Notes under the pieces: generated by a model | The model's input: the letters and a program-made list of their open reading frames with translations, nothing else | Databases searched by the model: none | What the model was told of the DNA's origin: nothing | Made by a program: the position numbers and the translations under genes | Assembly: GCA_963836005.1 (NCBI GenBank) | Contig: CAWIHS010000002.1 | Location: 496,001-560,000, forward strand | Direction of reading: 5' to 3' | Length of the DNA stretch: 64,000 bases | Source of the DNA: CAWIHS01 sp963836005 | GTDB lineage: Bacteria; Pseudomonadota; Gammaproteobacteria; GRL18 | Shown here: piece after piece, positions 44,338 through 53,958 of the stretch | Numbering within the stretch: position 1 is the stretch's first letter | How the letters are laid out: the number at the start of each line of letters is the position of its first letter

Positions 44338-44389
44338 AAAGAAAATAAGTATGCGACCTATGAAGAAGCTTAAATAGTAGAGACATGAT

Positions 44390-45025
44390 ATGGAAGAAAA
44401 GAAGCGCAGGACATTTATAAAAAAAGGCTTGCTTGGCGGGACTTTAGGTCTTATATCTGCTTCTGCATTTGCAAACAGACCCACACCTGAAGAAGCGGAA
44501 GGACCTTTCTATCCTGTGTTTGCTCAGAAAGACAGGGATTTTGATCTGACCAGAATAGAGGGCAGGCAGGGCATTGCCCAGGGGCGGGTGATTATGATTC
44601 AGGGAAAAATTCTGGACACAGAAAATAGCCCCGTTGAAAATGCAACCATAGATCTTTGGCAGGCTAACGCAGCCGGCAGATACAGACATCCCCATGACTC
44701 AAATAGTGCCCCTCTGGATCCCAATTTTCAGGGCTGGGCAATTGTGCAAAGCGGAAAAGAAGGGTTGTTTCGTTTTAAAACAGTCTACCCGGGAGCCTAT
44801 CCGGCTTCAGCATCCTGGACACGGCCTCCGCATATACATTTCAAGATCAGTAAAAAAGGTTATATTGGCATTATTACGCAGATGTATTTTCCGGGGCAGT
44901 CACTAAATGACTCAGATCTTTTGCTGCAACGCAAAAGCAGACAGGAGCGTGAGCTGATGATCTCAGTCAAAGTTGAGGATAACCCGGAAACTTATGAATA
45001 TAATATTGTGCTGGAAAAGCTATAA
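44390..45025 (+). CDS. Intradiol ring-cleavage dioxygenase family protein, exported
   Basis: 211 residues. An N-terminus of twin-arginine type (KKRRTFIKKGLLGGTLGLI) is followed by the intradiol dioxygenase fold. Iron ligands fit Tyr in AAGRYRHPHD, Tyr in YPGAYPASASWTRPPH, and the two histidines of PPHIHFKI. Related enzymes cleave catechol or protocatechuate; exported single-domain members have unknown substrates. No aromatic-degradation genes are near. A repeat element ends 52 bp upstream and IS debris follows, so it sits in the variable island but appears intact. Confidence 0.88.
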   Translation: MEEKKRRTFIKKGLLGGTLGLISASAFANRPTPEEAEGPFYPVFAQKDRDFDLTRIEGRQGIAQGRVIMIQGKILDTENSPVENATIDLWQANAAGRYRHPHDSNSAPLDPNFQGWAIVQSGKEGLFRFKTVYPGAYPASASWTRPPHIHFKISKKGYIGIITQMYFPGQSLNDSDLLLQRKSRQERELMISVKVEDNPETYEYNIVLEKL

Positions 45026-45084
45026 ATATATAACTAATGACTAAAATAAGTTCCTGAAAGGTGTCCATTTAGCACAAGAGCCTG

Positions 45085-45129
45085 TAATGCATCAGAGACC
45101 TTAAGCAGAATATTTATTGATTCAAAATT
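45085..45129 (+). repeat. Family F direct repeat, copy 1 (45 bp)
   Basis: TAATGCATCAGAGACCTTAA and the following 25 bases are identical to 52724-52768 in the same orientation. It lies between the dioxygenase gene and the IS30 relic. Confidence 0.8.
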
Positions 45130-45136
45130 CCTGAAT

Positions 45137-45742
45137 TCAAGTCATAAGTGCATAACCGCTTAAGTCTTCTTGCTTGATCCCGGTCAGCTCTTCAAAAACT
45201 TCATACGGCGTTTTGAATTCCAGACATTTTCCGGGCCTGCTATTGAGCTTATGTACCGCATCAAAAACCTGCTCTTTTGTTACGTCAATCAACGCCATTG
45301 ACTTAGGGAAATACTGCCTCAATAAATCATTGGCGTTTTCATTTTGTCCATGCTCCCAGGAGTGATAAGGTTTTGCAAAACAGGCAGCGCATTGGATCGC
45401 CTGGGCCATCTCTTCATGCAAGCAAAACTCTTTTCCATTATCGAACGTCATGGTTTTTACAAAGCGTTTTAGCGGCTTCAGTCAGTACGTTATGCCATCA
45501 CTCACCTCGCGTGCCTTTTTATTGCTGACAGGCATGGCCGGGCGTAATTTTGATTGACGTCCATCCAGTGTGACAAGCGTACCTTGGTGATTTTTTCCAA
45601 TCATGGCATCTGCTTCCCAATCACCTATCCGTTCACGTCTATTAGCCGCATCGGGTCGTTCATCAATATCCGTTCTATTGGGTATGCCCTTTGTTAATGG
45701 CCAGTTAAACTGATCCAGTCTTGGCCAATAAAAGTGATCCAC
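45137..45742 (-). pseudogene. IS30-family transposase remnant
   Basis: Two reverse-strand pieces in different frames: 45482-45742 with KGIPNRTDIDERPDAANRRE and IGDWEADAMIGKNHQG, then 45137-45451 with TFDNGKEFCLHEEMAQAI, SWEHGQNENANDLLRQYFPK and LNSRPGKCLEFKTPYEV. These are the IS30 catalytic core, including the second aspartate and the glutamate. The helix-turn-helix N-terminus is missing and a frameshift splits the rest, so it is inactive. The truncated 5' end abuts IS21 sequence. Confidence 0.9.
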
Positions 45743-45826
45743 CCAGGATTAAGGTTATTGGTTAAAACATGTACACTCCCCGCCTTGCTAACAACAAGGT
45801 GCGGGAGTTCAATGAAGGACTGGAAC

Positions 45827-46225
45827 ATGATCCATAAAATAAAAAGCCTGTTTGATAATGGTAACAGCCTGAGCCGCCGTAAAATCGCTGAACAATTAGA
45901 TATCTCACGCCGTACGGTCAACAAATATCTATCGATGAACGAAGATGTGATCGCCGCTTATCTCGCTGATCGCAGTCGAGAGAAACAGCTCGATCCCTGT
46001 AAAGATTATCTGCTTCATCTGCTCAATATCTGGCCAGATTTAAGTGCCCGGAAGATTTACCAGAAACTGTTACAATGTCAGCCCGGCCTGGTGAAGTCCT
46101 CTCGTAGTGTCAGACGCTATGTGGAAACGCTTAAAGCGACGCATACGCTGAGCCAGAAACGTTACTATGAGCCGGTGCTGGATATGATCCCTGGTGAACA
46201 ATTCCAGGTTGATGGCGGTGAATGA
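45827..46225 (+). pseudogene. IS21-family transposase (IstA) N-terminal fragment
   Basis: 132 codons from ATG 45827, preceded by GAAGGACTGGA. The N-terminus carries a helix-turn-helix (GNSLSRRKIAEQLDISRRTV), then KARKIYQ-like SARKIYQKLLQ and SVRRYVETLK, and stops right after PGEQFQVDGGE, where IstA proteins normally continue into the catalytic core. No istB follows. A hairpin with arms ACTCCC and GGGAGT lies just upstream (about 45776-45809). Confidence 0.85.
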
Positions 46226-46616
46226 CAGCAAAGAGTATAAAGTGGAAGCTCAGGCTTGCATGTATGAAGGCCCGGTTAGGGTCGTGAGCAGTCAAAATTT
46301 GTGCTTGAGAAAAACTCACTAAAAAGCCACGAGGGGGCTGCTAATAAAAGGTCGGCTTACGGCTGCGGTTTCAATCGGTCAACGCAATAGCGGAAGTTTG
46401 ATGTAGAAATAAAAAACCACCCCGAAAAAGGTTATTAATAATGTATCTGCATATTCCACCAGCTACAGTTCTTTCTTTAGAGCGGTTGGTACTTATATCA
46501 CTAATACTCGATTCCAAAAATCAAGCCAAAAACTGTCTTAATAGGGCTGGTATGTATGTTAGGAACCAGTGCATCATCGCCGTAACATCTGAGTATATCT
46601 GTACCGCAATACGGAT
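46226..46616. other. Gene-free spacer between IS21 fragment and DUF3955 gene
   Basis: About 390 bp in which I find no gene, no IS21 continuation and no repeat seen elsewhere in the window. Confidence 0.4.
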
Positions 46617-47144
46617 TTAGAGAAGAATAACTTGGTAGATGCCAATATTTTTTTGAGCCAATGCGCGTACCACCTCAGGGATAGCTTGAACAGGGGCCAA
46701 TAGGCTAACGATATGCGATCTGGCGCCTTTATGCGAATCTTCCACCTGGTATTCAAATGCAAATTTAGCGATGACTTGAATTGCCATTTCGTCGCACTCT
46801 CCTAAAACGAGTATGAATCTACGCGAATTATCTGAGTAGTCTTGAGTTATATTTCTATAGTTCTTGATCTGGCTACCCATTAAGAACCCACGATGTTTTA
46901 TAACGCTAGTTCGATTGTTTTTAAAATAGCCCCAAATAGTTCTAAAAACTACGAAAATAAGAATGATTCCACCAAGCAAAAAGCACATAAACCCCAGCGG
47001 AAAAAACCAACTCTCGTGCAGGACTCCATTTTCATCAATATATTGATAATAAGTCTGCTCAATAGCACCAAACAAAATGCCGAGCGCGATCAAGACCAGG
47101 CTCAACCATAACAATTTGGATTTTAAAATACTCACCAGCATCAC
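46617..47144 (-). CDS. Membrane protein with N-terminal DUF3955 domain
   Basis: 175 residues from GTG 47144 (ATG 47141 is equally possible; ACAGGGG precedes both). Two membrane helices (about 8-28 and 46-70) enclose YQYIDENGVLHESWFFPLGF, the DUF3955 signature. The C-terminal 100 residues form a soluble domain I do not recognise, with RRFILVLGECDEMAIQVIAK and IPEVVRALAQKNIGIYQVIL. It reads as intact although it sits among relics. Confidence 0.65.
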   Translation of the reverse strand: MMLVSILKSKLLWLSLVLIALGILFGAIEQTYYQYIDENGVLHESWFFPLGFMCFLLGGIILIFVVFRTIWGYFKNNRTSVIKHRGFLMGSQIKNYRNITQDYSDNSRRFILVLGECDEMAIQVIAKFAFEYQVEDSHKGARSHIVSLLAPVQAIPEVVRALAQKNIGIYQVILL

Positions 47145-47249
47145 CCCTGTAATAATTTCTGATACCCCTTACCATGGACTTCACCTAACATCTTAGCATT
47201 TATACGTTGTACGGAGTGTAACAGAGCATGACGTATAAATAATCATGGG

Positions 47250-47516
47250 TTGCAGCTGTTATGCCAATACCCCGGATTAACTCCAAACTGGCATCTTTCA
47301 TCTGACCTACGTAAAAATAATGAATTACGAGGGCAGGATAAAGTTTTGTCAATTTGCAAAGAACTGGGAGCTAAGCACTACATTAATGTGCCGGGCGGAA
47401 GGGAGCTCTATGACAGTCAAAGTTTTGCCGAGCAAGGAATAAGGCTCTCTTTCTTGGCCCCAGAAACTGTTGAATATCCACAGTTCGGTAGAGGATGTAT
47501 TTGTAAAAAAATCTGA
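47250..47516 (+). pseudogene. WbqC-family protein fragment
   Basis: Contains LSSDLRKNNELRGQDKVLSI, CKELGAKHYINVPGGRELYD and FAEQGIRLSFLAPETVEYPQFG, the middle and late parts of WbqC-like proteins. The N-terminal third and the conserved C-terminus are missing: homology ends at QFG and IS91-type sequence begins. WbqC proteins are linked to surface polysaccharide clusters. A perfect inverted repeat ATTTATACGT/ACGTATAAAT lies upstream at 47198-47240. Confidence 0.75.
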
Positions 47517-47519
47517 CAG

Positions 47520-48322
47520 TCAAATAGAGTTTCATAAGCTGTCCACCCTCACTCTTACCGAAGAAGACATTCAGGCTGTTCAGGAGCGTGTCCGCATGCG
47601 TGTACTCAAAAGTTTCAAACGAAGCGGTCTGCTTGAGGAGCACGACGTGGAAAATATGAAAACCTGGAATGGGTGTGGCGGCTTTTCGGTTAATGGTACA
47701 GCACGTATTCATGAAAATGACCGTGAAGATCTGGAACGGCTGTTACGATATTGTGCACGACCACCCTTCGCACTGGAACGAATAAAGCAACCACCCGATG
47801 GTTCTCTGATTTATCAACTCAACAAACCTTCGCCTAAAGCGCCTACTTTTGGTGGCCAATGGTCAGACCCAGCTCAAATTGACGTCACTGGAGTTGATTG
47901 ACAAGCTGGCGGCACTGGTTCCACCGTCACGCATTCATCGCCATCGATATTACGGAGTGCTAGCGCCCCATTTTCCTTTCCGTGCTTTTGTTACGGTAAT
48001 GGCTGGATTGTCGCTGACTCATGGTTCCATCGAAGTGCAAGACTCAGATCACAAAGAGGAGGTAACAATAGAGCAGGATCAGAAAAATAAGCCAAAGCGC
48101 CCACCGAATCGATATTTATGGGCGATGCTTCTGGCCAGAATCTATCACCTGTTTCCTTTGTTATGTCCTGAGTGTGGTGCCGAAATGCGTGTTATCGCTG
48201 TCATTCAGGACAAACCCGTTATCAACAAGATACTGAGATCTATGCTAGGGTATTTTACGTCTCGATATTGGGAAAGTTCAGTTACAAGCGAGCATGAGAG
48301 GCAATTGGGTGGTGTTCTCTGA
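47520..48322 (+). pseudogene. IS91-family transposase C-terminal remnant
   Basis: Frame 1 (to 47901) carries EDLERLLRYCARPPFALERI and GSLIYQLNKPSPK; after a frameshift near 47850-47890 the other frame continues LTSLELIDKLAALVPPSRIH, RHRYYGVLAPHFPFR and CPECGAEMRVIAVI to a stop at 48322. This is the tail of the HUH (Y2) transposase of IS91-like elements; the catalytic tyrosines and zinc-binding N-terminus are gone. Confidence 0.85.
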
Positions 48323-48414
48323 AATAATTTGGTCTATTTTTGCATGATCTGAATCAACAAACTGAGTCAATTTCTGAATGATAGATTGAAAAGTGTCATT
48401 GAAATTCCTATCCT

Positions 48415-49623
48415 TCTGATCTGGGCCCGCACGTTATATGTGAAGCCATGAAACCCTATGCCCTACGCGTCTTGAAAGTGTTTTTTGTGTCCAATGTCGA
48501 CGCTACTCATCTGGTTGAAATACTCAAAGAAGTCGAACCGGAATCAACCCTGTTTATCATTTTCTCGAAAACCTTCACCACCAAAGAAACCATGCTGAAT
48601 GCTTTTAGTGCCCGAAAATGATTTATAGACAAGACCGGCAATGAAAAAGCGATAGCCAGACATTTCGTTGCTGTAACAACTAATATTGAACTGGCTGTTG
48701 AATTTGGTATCAACGCCGATAACACATTCGACTTCTGGGACTGGGTAAGAGGACGCTACTCATTATGGTCTGCCATTGGTTTGTCGATTGCCCTTTACCT
48801 GGGAATGGATCATTATGAGGAACTGCTGCAGGGTGCCCATGAAATGGACAACCATTTTTCACAAGTCCCCCTGGAAGAAAATAACTTGGTCATTATGGCC
48901 TTACTGGGGATCTGGTATAATAATTTCTTTGATGCCCAAAGCCATGGTATTATGCCTTACAGCCAATACCTGGAACGACTGCCGGCCTAACTGCAGCAAC
49001 TGGACATGGAAAGCAATGGTAAAACCATTGATCGTGAAGGTCATCGTGTTGATTATCTGACAGGACCTATTATCTGGGGGCACTCTGGAACCAACGGACA
49101 GCATGCTTTTTTTCAGCTGCTGCACCAGGGAACAAATTTTGTTCCCGCTGATTTTCTGATCCCGGCTCTTAGTCAGAATCCTTTAGGTATCCATCATCCT
49201 GTCCTGGTTGCGAATTGCCTGGCTCAGACGAAAGCACTGATGTTGGGCAAACAGTACATTGAAGCGGTGGATGAAATGAAAGCCGCTGGTATGGAAGATG
49301 AATTTATTGATGAAGTCATTCAGCACAAAGCATTTGATGGTAATAAACCAACCAATACAATTATTTTTGAAAGACTCACACCAAAAACTTTTGGCTCCAT
49401 TCTGGCAATGTATGAACATAAGGTCTTCTTACAGGACATTATCTGGAATATCAACTCGTTTGATCAATGGGGCGTTGAGTATGGCAAAGTACTCGCTGGC
49501 CAAATAGAAGATGATCTGGTTGAAGCCGGTGATGTCGAAAATCACGACTCCTCAACCAATGGATTAATCAATTACCGTAAAAAAATCTATTTTTATGATT
49601 TAGAGAAAAATGAATTAAAGTGA
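48415..49623 (+). pseudogene. pgi: Glucose-6-phosphate isomerase, 5'-truncated with two in-frame stops
   Basis: One continuous frame from 48415 to a stop at 49621 matches Pgi from its middle: SDLGPHVICEAMKPY, STLFIIFSKTFTTKETM, IARHFVAVTTN, NTFDFWDWVRGRYSLWSAIG, LGIWYNNFF, GPIIWGHSGTNGQHAFFQLL, HQGTNFVPADF, and INSFDQWGVEYGKVLA. The first 130-150 residues are missing. In-frame stops occur at TGA 48619 (a conserved Trp position) and TAA 48988. Without frameshifts, the decay looks recent. Another functional copy, if any, lies outside the window. Confidence 0.93.
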
Positions 49624-49896
49624 TTTTTTTAACTATAGAGGTTCTTGCAAAATTAATTATTGTGCTTCATCTCAAGGCAAATATTAGCGAAAAAGCGGAG
49701 TTTACACGGAGTAAATGAGCATTTTAAGCTGATTTTTAACGTAGAAAGGGAGTGCGAGAAAAATCCCCTTCCACTATCAGGGAGGGAGGGTTAGGGTGGG
49801 GGTTAAATACTTGATTATACACATTACATCCATCCTGGCTTTCCCCCTTAAAGAGGAAATGAGCAGACCGTACCTATAGTATAGTCACTCGACACT

Positions 49897-51105
49897 ATGA
49901 AACGACGCCAATTTCTTATTTATACCACCAGTACCCTGTTAATGGGTGCGAATTCCAGGATACCGATGTCACAGGCTATGGATAAATCTATCCCATCAGA
50001 GAATCACATCAGGCTTTTCCTCTGCGGCGATGTGATGACAGGAAGGGGTATTGACCAGATCCTGCCACATCCTGGAAATCCGCAGCTATATGAACGCTAT
50101 GTTCGTGATGCAAGGTCTTACCTGAAAATTGCCGAAGAAAACAATGGCCCCATCCCCTTTCCAGTCAGCTTTTCCTATATTTGGGGGGATGCACTGAAGA
50201 TACTGGATGCAATGAAACCCGATATACGCATCATTAATCTTGAAACCAGTGTCACCACCAGTGAAAACTACTGGACAGGAAAAGGCATTAATTACCGAAT
50301 GCACCCAATGAACATTCCCTGTCTATCCGCAGCAGAAATTGATTGCTGTGTGTTAGCAAACAATCATGTACTGGATTGGGGATATACAGGCTTGAATGAC
50401 ACATTAACTGCATTACATCATATTGACATAAAAACAGCAGGAGCCGGTAGTAATCTAGAACAGGCTGCCCGCCCTGCGTTACTTAATATTTCAGGAAAAG
50501 GCCGGGTATGGATATTTTCTTACGCTCTGCCTTCCAGCGGCGTGCCATGGGACTGGCAAGCTTCAGACAAAAAACCGGGAATCAATCTATTAACCGATCT
50601 ATCTGGTAAAACCATTGATCACATTGCTCAGACCATACGAAAGTATAAGCAAACTGGAGACCTTGCGATCGTTTCAATTCACTGGGGCGGTAATTGGGGT
50701 TATCATGTACCTGACAGGCATATTTATTTTGCTCACCAACTGATTGACTCAGCGGCAGTTGATATGATTCATGGTCATTCATCACATCATCCTATGGGAA
50801 TTGAAATCTATCGTAATAAACCCATCATTTACGGCTGTGGAGACTTTTTGAATGATTATGAAGGGATAAGCGGCCATGAAGCCTACAGAGGTGATTTGGC
50901 CTTAATGTACTTTGTCACAATAAACCCTGCCAGTGGAAAACTGGCGGGATTTGAGATGGTGCCAACTCAAATCAGAAAATTCAGATCCAATCGCGCGTCT
51001 AAGTCAGATACAGGCTGGCTAAAGGAGATGTTCAACCGGGAGAACAAAAAATTTGAAAATCTGGTTATAATCAATAAGAATAATAATCTTTCACTGCACT
51101 GGTGA
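49897..51105 (+). CDS. CapA-family (poly-gamma-glutamate synthesis type) metallophosphatase-like protein
   Basis: 402 residues with a signal of twin-arginine type (MKRRQFLIYTTSTLLMGA). CapA metallo-hydrolase motifs in order: RLFLCGDVMTGRGIDQ, INLETSVT, LANNHVLDWGYTGL, VSIHWGGNWGY, DMIHGHSSHHPMG and IYGCGDFLNDYEG. These supply the usual di-metal ligands. Probably acts outside the cytoplasm; the substrate is unknown, and no capBC genes are near. A deleted paralogue is at 37175. No good ribosome site is visible at ATG 49897. Confidence 0.88.
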   Translation: MKRRQFLIYTTSTLLMGANSRIPMSQAMDKSIPSENHIRLFLCGDVMTGRGIDQILPHPGNPQLYERYVRDARSYLKIAEENNGPIPFPVSFSYIWGDALKILDAMKPDIRIINLETSVTTSENYWTGKGINYRMHPMNIPCLSAAEIDCCVLANNHVLDWGYTGLNDTLTALHHIDIKTAGAGSNLEQAARPALLNISGKGRVWIFSYALPSSGVPWDWQASDKKPGINLLTDLSGKTIDHIAQTIRKYKQTGDLAIVSIHWGGNWGYHVPDRHIYFAHQLIDSAAVDMIHGHSSHHPMGIEIYRNKPIIYGCGDFLNDYEGISGHEAYRGDLALMYFVTINPASGKLAGFEMVPTQIRKFRSNRASKSDTGWLKEMFNRENKKFENLVIINKNNNLSLHW

Positions 51106-51152
51106 TTATACAAAAGCAACCATCATTGATATCCAAAGCTGTGCCAGACAGT

Positions 51153-51362
51153 TTAATGTAAAATCAAATCTTCGGAAATAATATCAATAGAATTTGGGAA
51201 CTCATCCATTAGATGAAACATCAGTTTTTGCTGAGCATAGATCATTGCTTCATTCATTTTGTCTGGTATGGGTTCACCGTTAATATTCTTTTCTCTGATA
51301 AGATGGTTCCAGAATAACACCTCTTCAATCAGGTTTAAGGTTAGCTCTTTCACGTTCTTCAC
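51153..51362 (-). CDS. Small hypothetical protein
   Basis: 69 codons from GTG 51362; an alternative in-frame GTG lies four codons on, with AAAGAG upstream of it. Highly helical and acidic: LTLNLIEEVLFWNHLIREKN, then MIYAQQKLMFHLMDEFPNSI. No signal or membrane segment. Family not recognised. It is tail-to-tail with CapA. Confidence 0.45.
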   Translation of the reverse strand: MKNVKELTLNLIEEVLFWNHLIREKNINGEPIPDKMNEAMIYAQQKLMFHLMDEFPNSIDIISEDLILH

Positions 51363-51578
51363 TCTTTAATAATCCATACACATAGATTAAATTAAAGGTG
51401 ATATTTATTCTTGACCTCGAACGACAAAATTAGAGTTAGATTGGCACTCAATGTCAAAAGTTAAATTCAAAAGACAGTGTAGGGCATCGTTCTGCAACTA
51501 TTGTTATAACTTCGGAACGAGCCTTACTGTCTTTTGCTTTATCGATGTTACTCAAATGTAGCTAATAATTGGTCAATC

Positions 51579-52079
51579 TTAAAAGTCTATAACTTTATCA
51601 GCATTTAGAAACATATCAGCTAATGAATCAGGAGTCCCAATCGCCGCACCAGGAACTAGTGTTGCTGAGGTATCACCTGCAAACCTTGAGAGCCAACATA
51701 ATGGACAAACGACAATATTACCCCCAGCTGATGTAAACCCGTTCACTATTTGAGGTAGGGTTTTAGGACCATCTTTGGTTACACAATTGGTTTTATTGAC
51801 ATAAGTATTGACTGCATCGATGTAGGACAAGGTGGTTGCATTAGCGAGTTCAACACCATCAAGAGAAACAAAAAGTGAAACGCTGGCTCCTTTACTCAGT
51901 AATAACATCCCCATCTGAACACCGACACAGGCAGACTCAAAACCTTTTTCATCATAAAGATTACTTTTTACGCTGACGACAATATTGTCGTTTGTATCAG
52001 CGAATGCTGCCTGAGATCCGAAAATAAATAGAAAAAAAAGTGATGAAATAACCAGTCTGAGAGCATTAGAATAATTCAT
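51579..52079 (-). CDS. Secreted DsrE-like family protein
   Basis: 166 residues from ATG 52079, which follows AAAGGAAAC; an upstream in-frame start at 52106 would precede the signal peptide with hydrophilic residues. Signal peptide ALRLVISSLFFLFIFGSQAA. The mature part resembles the DsrE/DsrF fold: NIVVSVKSNLYDEKGFESA, then CVGVQMGMLLLSKGASVSLF, LDGVELANA and GGNIVVCPLCWLSRF with a CPLC pair. DsrE relatives handle sulfur; a periplasmic version would fit a sulfur oxidiser, but this is inference. Confidence 0.72.
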   Translation of the reverse strand: MNYSNALRLVISSLFFLFIFGSQAAFADTNDNIVVSVKSNLYDEKGFESACVGVQMGMLLLSKGASVSLFVSLDGVELANATTLSYIDAVNTYVNKTNCVTKDGPKTLPQIVNGFTSAGGNIVVCPLCWLSRFAGDTSATLVPGAAIGTPDSLADMFLNADKVIDF

Positions 52080-52644
52080 AATAGTTTCCTTTATAATAAT
52101 AACCATACATTTTGTAACGCATTAGTTTACAGGTTAAGTTACATAGATTCAATGAACAAAATAGTTTTCGTTACTTTTAGCATAAATACCTTCTATAAGT
52201 CATCACTATAGTAGTTTAACTGGTTTTATAGGCATGTTTGTCTTATCCCTTACCCCAATCATGATTTAAATCTTTCAGCTTTTCAGTGGAATTGTAACGG
52301 ACATTTTTCTGCTTTGAAGTATTTTATTTGCAGATAATTTCTCACCATGATTATCAATTTGCTCATCAGCCTTAGCTGACTGAGATTGTACAGACTTCTC
52401 TAAATGGCTGATTGATCAAGCCTTTAGAATTTTTTGGCATAATAATATGCTTTATTAGTTATTTATTACATTAACTGTTACTTATTTTATTTTTTACTGA
52501 GTATTTCTTTTTAAAGAATTCCTGCCCATGTTTTCAATAGTTTATTTGAACCAGTTAGAGTATTTGGTTATTATCTCGGAGTAGAATTAAAAAAACTAAT
52601 AACAATACCAAAAAGGCACCCTGATACTTCAGATATATACATAT
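52080..52644. other. AT-rich gene-free spacer
   Basis: 565 bp with no gene, no repeat shared with the rest of the window and no clear terminator. It should contain the promoter of the DsrE-like gene and perhaps of the broken response-regulator gene at 52645. Confidence 0.45.
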
Positions 52645-52743
52645 ATGAGTAATACCAAACCCTCTATTTTAATAGTTGATGATGAACCCGTTAATTTAAA
52701 AGTACTTAATGAAATCCTTAAGCTAATGCATCAGAGACCTTAA
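52645..52743 (+). pseudogene. Response-regulator receiver, truncated after 27 residues
   Basis: From ATG 52645: MSNTKPSILIVDDEPVNLKV then LNEILKL, the first beta strand, acidic pocket and first helix of a receiver domain. Homology stops where the 45-bp family F repeat begins (52724), which brings a stop at 52741. The rest of the protein is not found downstream. A clean case of a gene interrupted at a repeat boundary. Confidence 0.85.
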
Positions 52744-52768
52744 GCAGAATATTTATTGATTCAAAATT
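52724..52768 (+). repeat. Family F direct repeat, copy 2 (45 bp)
   Basis: Identical to 45085-45129 in the same orientation. It interrupts the receiver-domain gene and is followed within 9 bp by the 95-bp family E repeat. Confidence 0.8.
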
Positions 52769-52776
52769 GTTAAGTT

Positions 52777-52871
52777 GTAACTACTCAGCAAATCAAGCCG
52801 CAGGAAGGCTAACCATCAAAAAGTTACAAACATATAAAATTCAAAGACTTATATTTTTGTAACTTAGAAGC
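52777..52871 (-). repeat. Family E repeat, copy 2 (95 bp, inverted)
   Basis: Exact reverse complement of 43390-43484. Starts GTAACTACTCAGCAAATC here. A related end, TTACTTAGAAGCGTATTT, follows at about 52943-52960, and CGCTGAATAGTTAC lies at about 53026-53039. Confidence 0.9.
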
Positions 52872-52975
52872 ATACCAGCCCGTTGTCGGCCAACCATTTA
52901 CAATTAACATAAATGATTTAATTTCAATAAGTTGCATTTTTGTTACTTAGAAGCGTATTTGGAATAACTCACTAA

Positions 52976-53958
52976 GTGCCTGATATCGAGCAAGATCTTA
53001 TAGATACGCTGAATCTTATAGATACGCTGAATAGTTACGTTAAGTTTTTTATGATAACGATTAACAGTGTTTCTTCACTACTCGAATGCTTTCACAACTA
53101 TCAAGCTCAAATCCCAGCGCTTGTTGATTATCAATGTCAGCTCAAAACAATTTTAAAGCAGTATAGCTCTCAGCTAGAAGAAAGCAGCTAGCAAATAAAA
53201 AGTATTACGGCATTATACGATCAAATCTATCCTTTGATTGAAGCGGTTCTATGGCATACGGATCATTTTAATGAAATACTGGCGATGTACCAAAGCCTGT
53301 TTCGAGAACAAGAATCATTAATGAGCCAGCTTGGCACTGATGGGCGTGCTGATTTTATTTTGAGCATACCGATTGCAGACCGTTCAGAACATTTAAGAAG
53401 CTGTCTGGAAAGTATTTTTCAATTATGCCAGCTTTATTCTTATGGTAGCAAAACAATGGTTTTTACTCAAAAGTTAGCGTCATTATTGTTGAAGACAGCA
53501 AAGCGAAAAAACATATAGAAAAGGACATTGAGTTAGCACAGGAATATACAGAAAAAGGCCTAAAGGTATACCATTACGGTTTAAACGAACAATCTGATTT
53601 GATGCTTAAGATACCCGCAAATATTCGCCGCGATGTGAGTTCTATAATCGGTGACCCATCCAGCGAACATTTTTATCATAAGGGGCAGGCTGCTACACGA
53701 AATCTCAGTTACCTGAAGCTATTGCAAATTAAACGTGCAAAAAAAACTCGCAAACAGAAGGTGTTCAAAATAATAAAATCCTGTATTATTTTGTTGACAG
53801 CGATCAACTCTTTCAGATCAATCTGGCATCCAAAAATGGGGATCATAATCTCTATGGTCTGAATTATTTTTACTATATTAACCGTATATTCGCTGAAAAT
53901 GACATTGCCATGTTGACGGGTAAACTGGTCGGTGATCCACCTGTTTCTCCTTCTGTAA
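52976..53958 (+). pseudogene. Broken glycosyltransferase-like gene
   Basis: Reads in three frames. First 52976-53454 with an in-frame TAG at 53189: LVDYQCQLKTILKQY, then FILSIPIADRSEHLRSCLES, which has the GT-A pattern. A frameshift leads to KVSVIIVEDSKAKKHIEK, EYTEKGLKVYHYGLNEQSDL and IIGDPSSEHFYHKGQAATRN. A second frameshift near 53760 leads to DSDQLFQINLASKNGDHNLY and GKLVGDPPVSPSV. I recall similar large hypothetical glycosyltransferase-like proteins but cannot name the family. Confidence 0.6.

Noticed and set aside
44134..44373. 79-codon forward reading frame
   Set aside because: It lies inside the family B and C repeats, whose copies elsewhere do not keep the frame.
45776..46225. Active IS21 element
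   Set aside because: Only the first 132 codons of IstA remain and istB is absent.
48415..49623. TGA recoding or readthrough in pgi
   Set aside because: There is also a TAA in frame and the first third is missing, so simple pseudogene decay explains it; other genes use TGA as a stop (lysA, argH, cobO).
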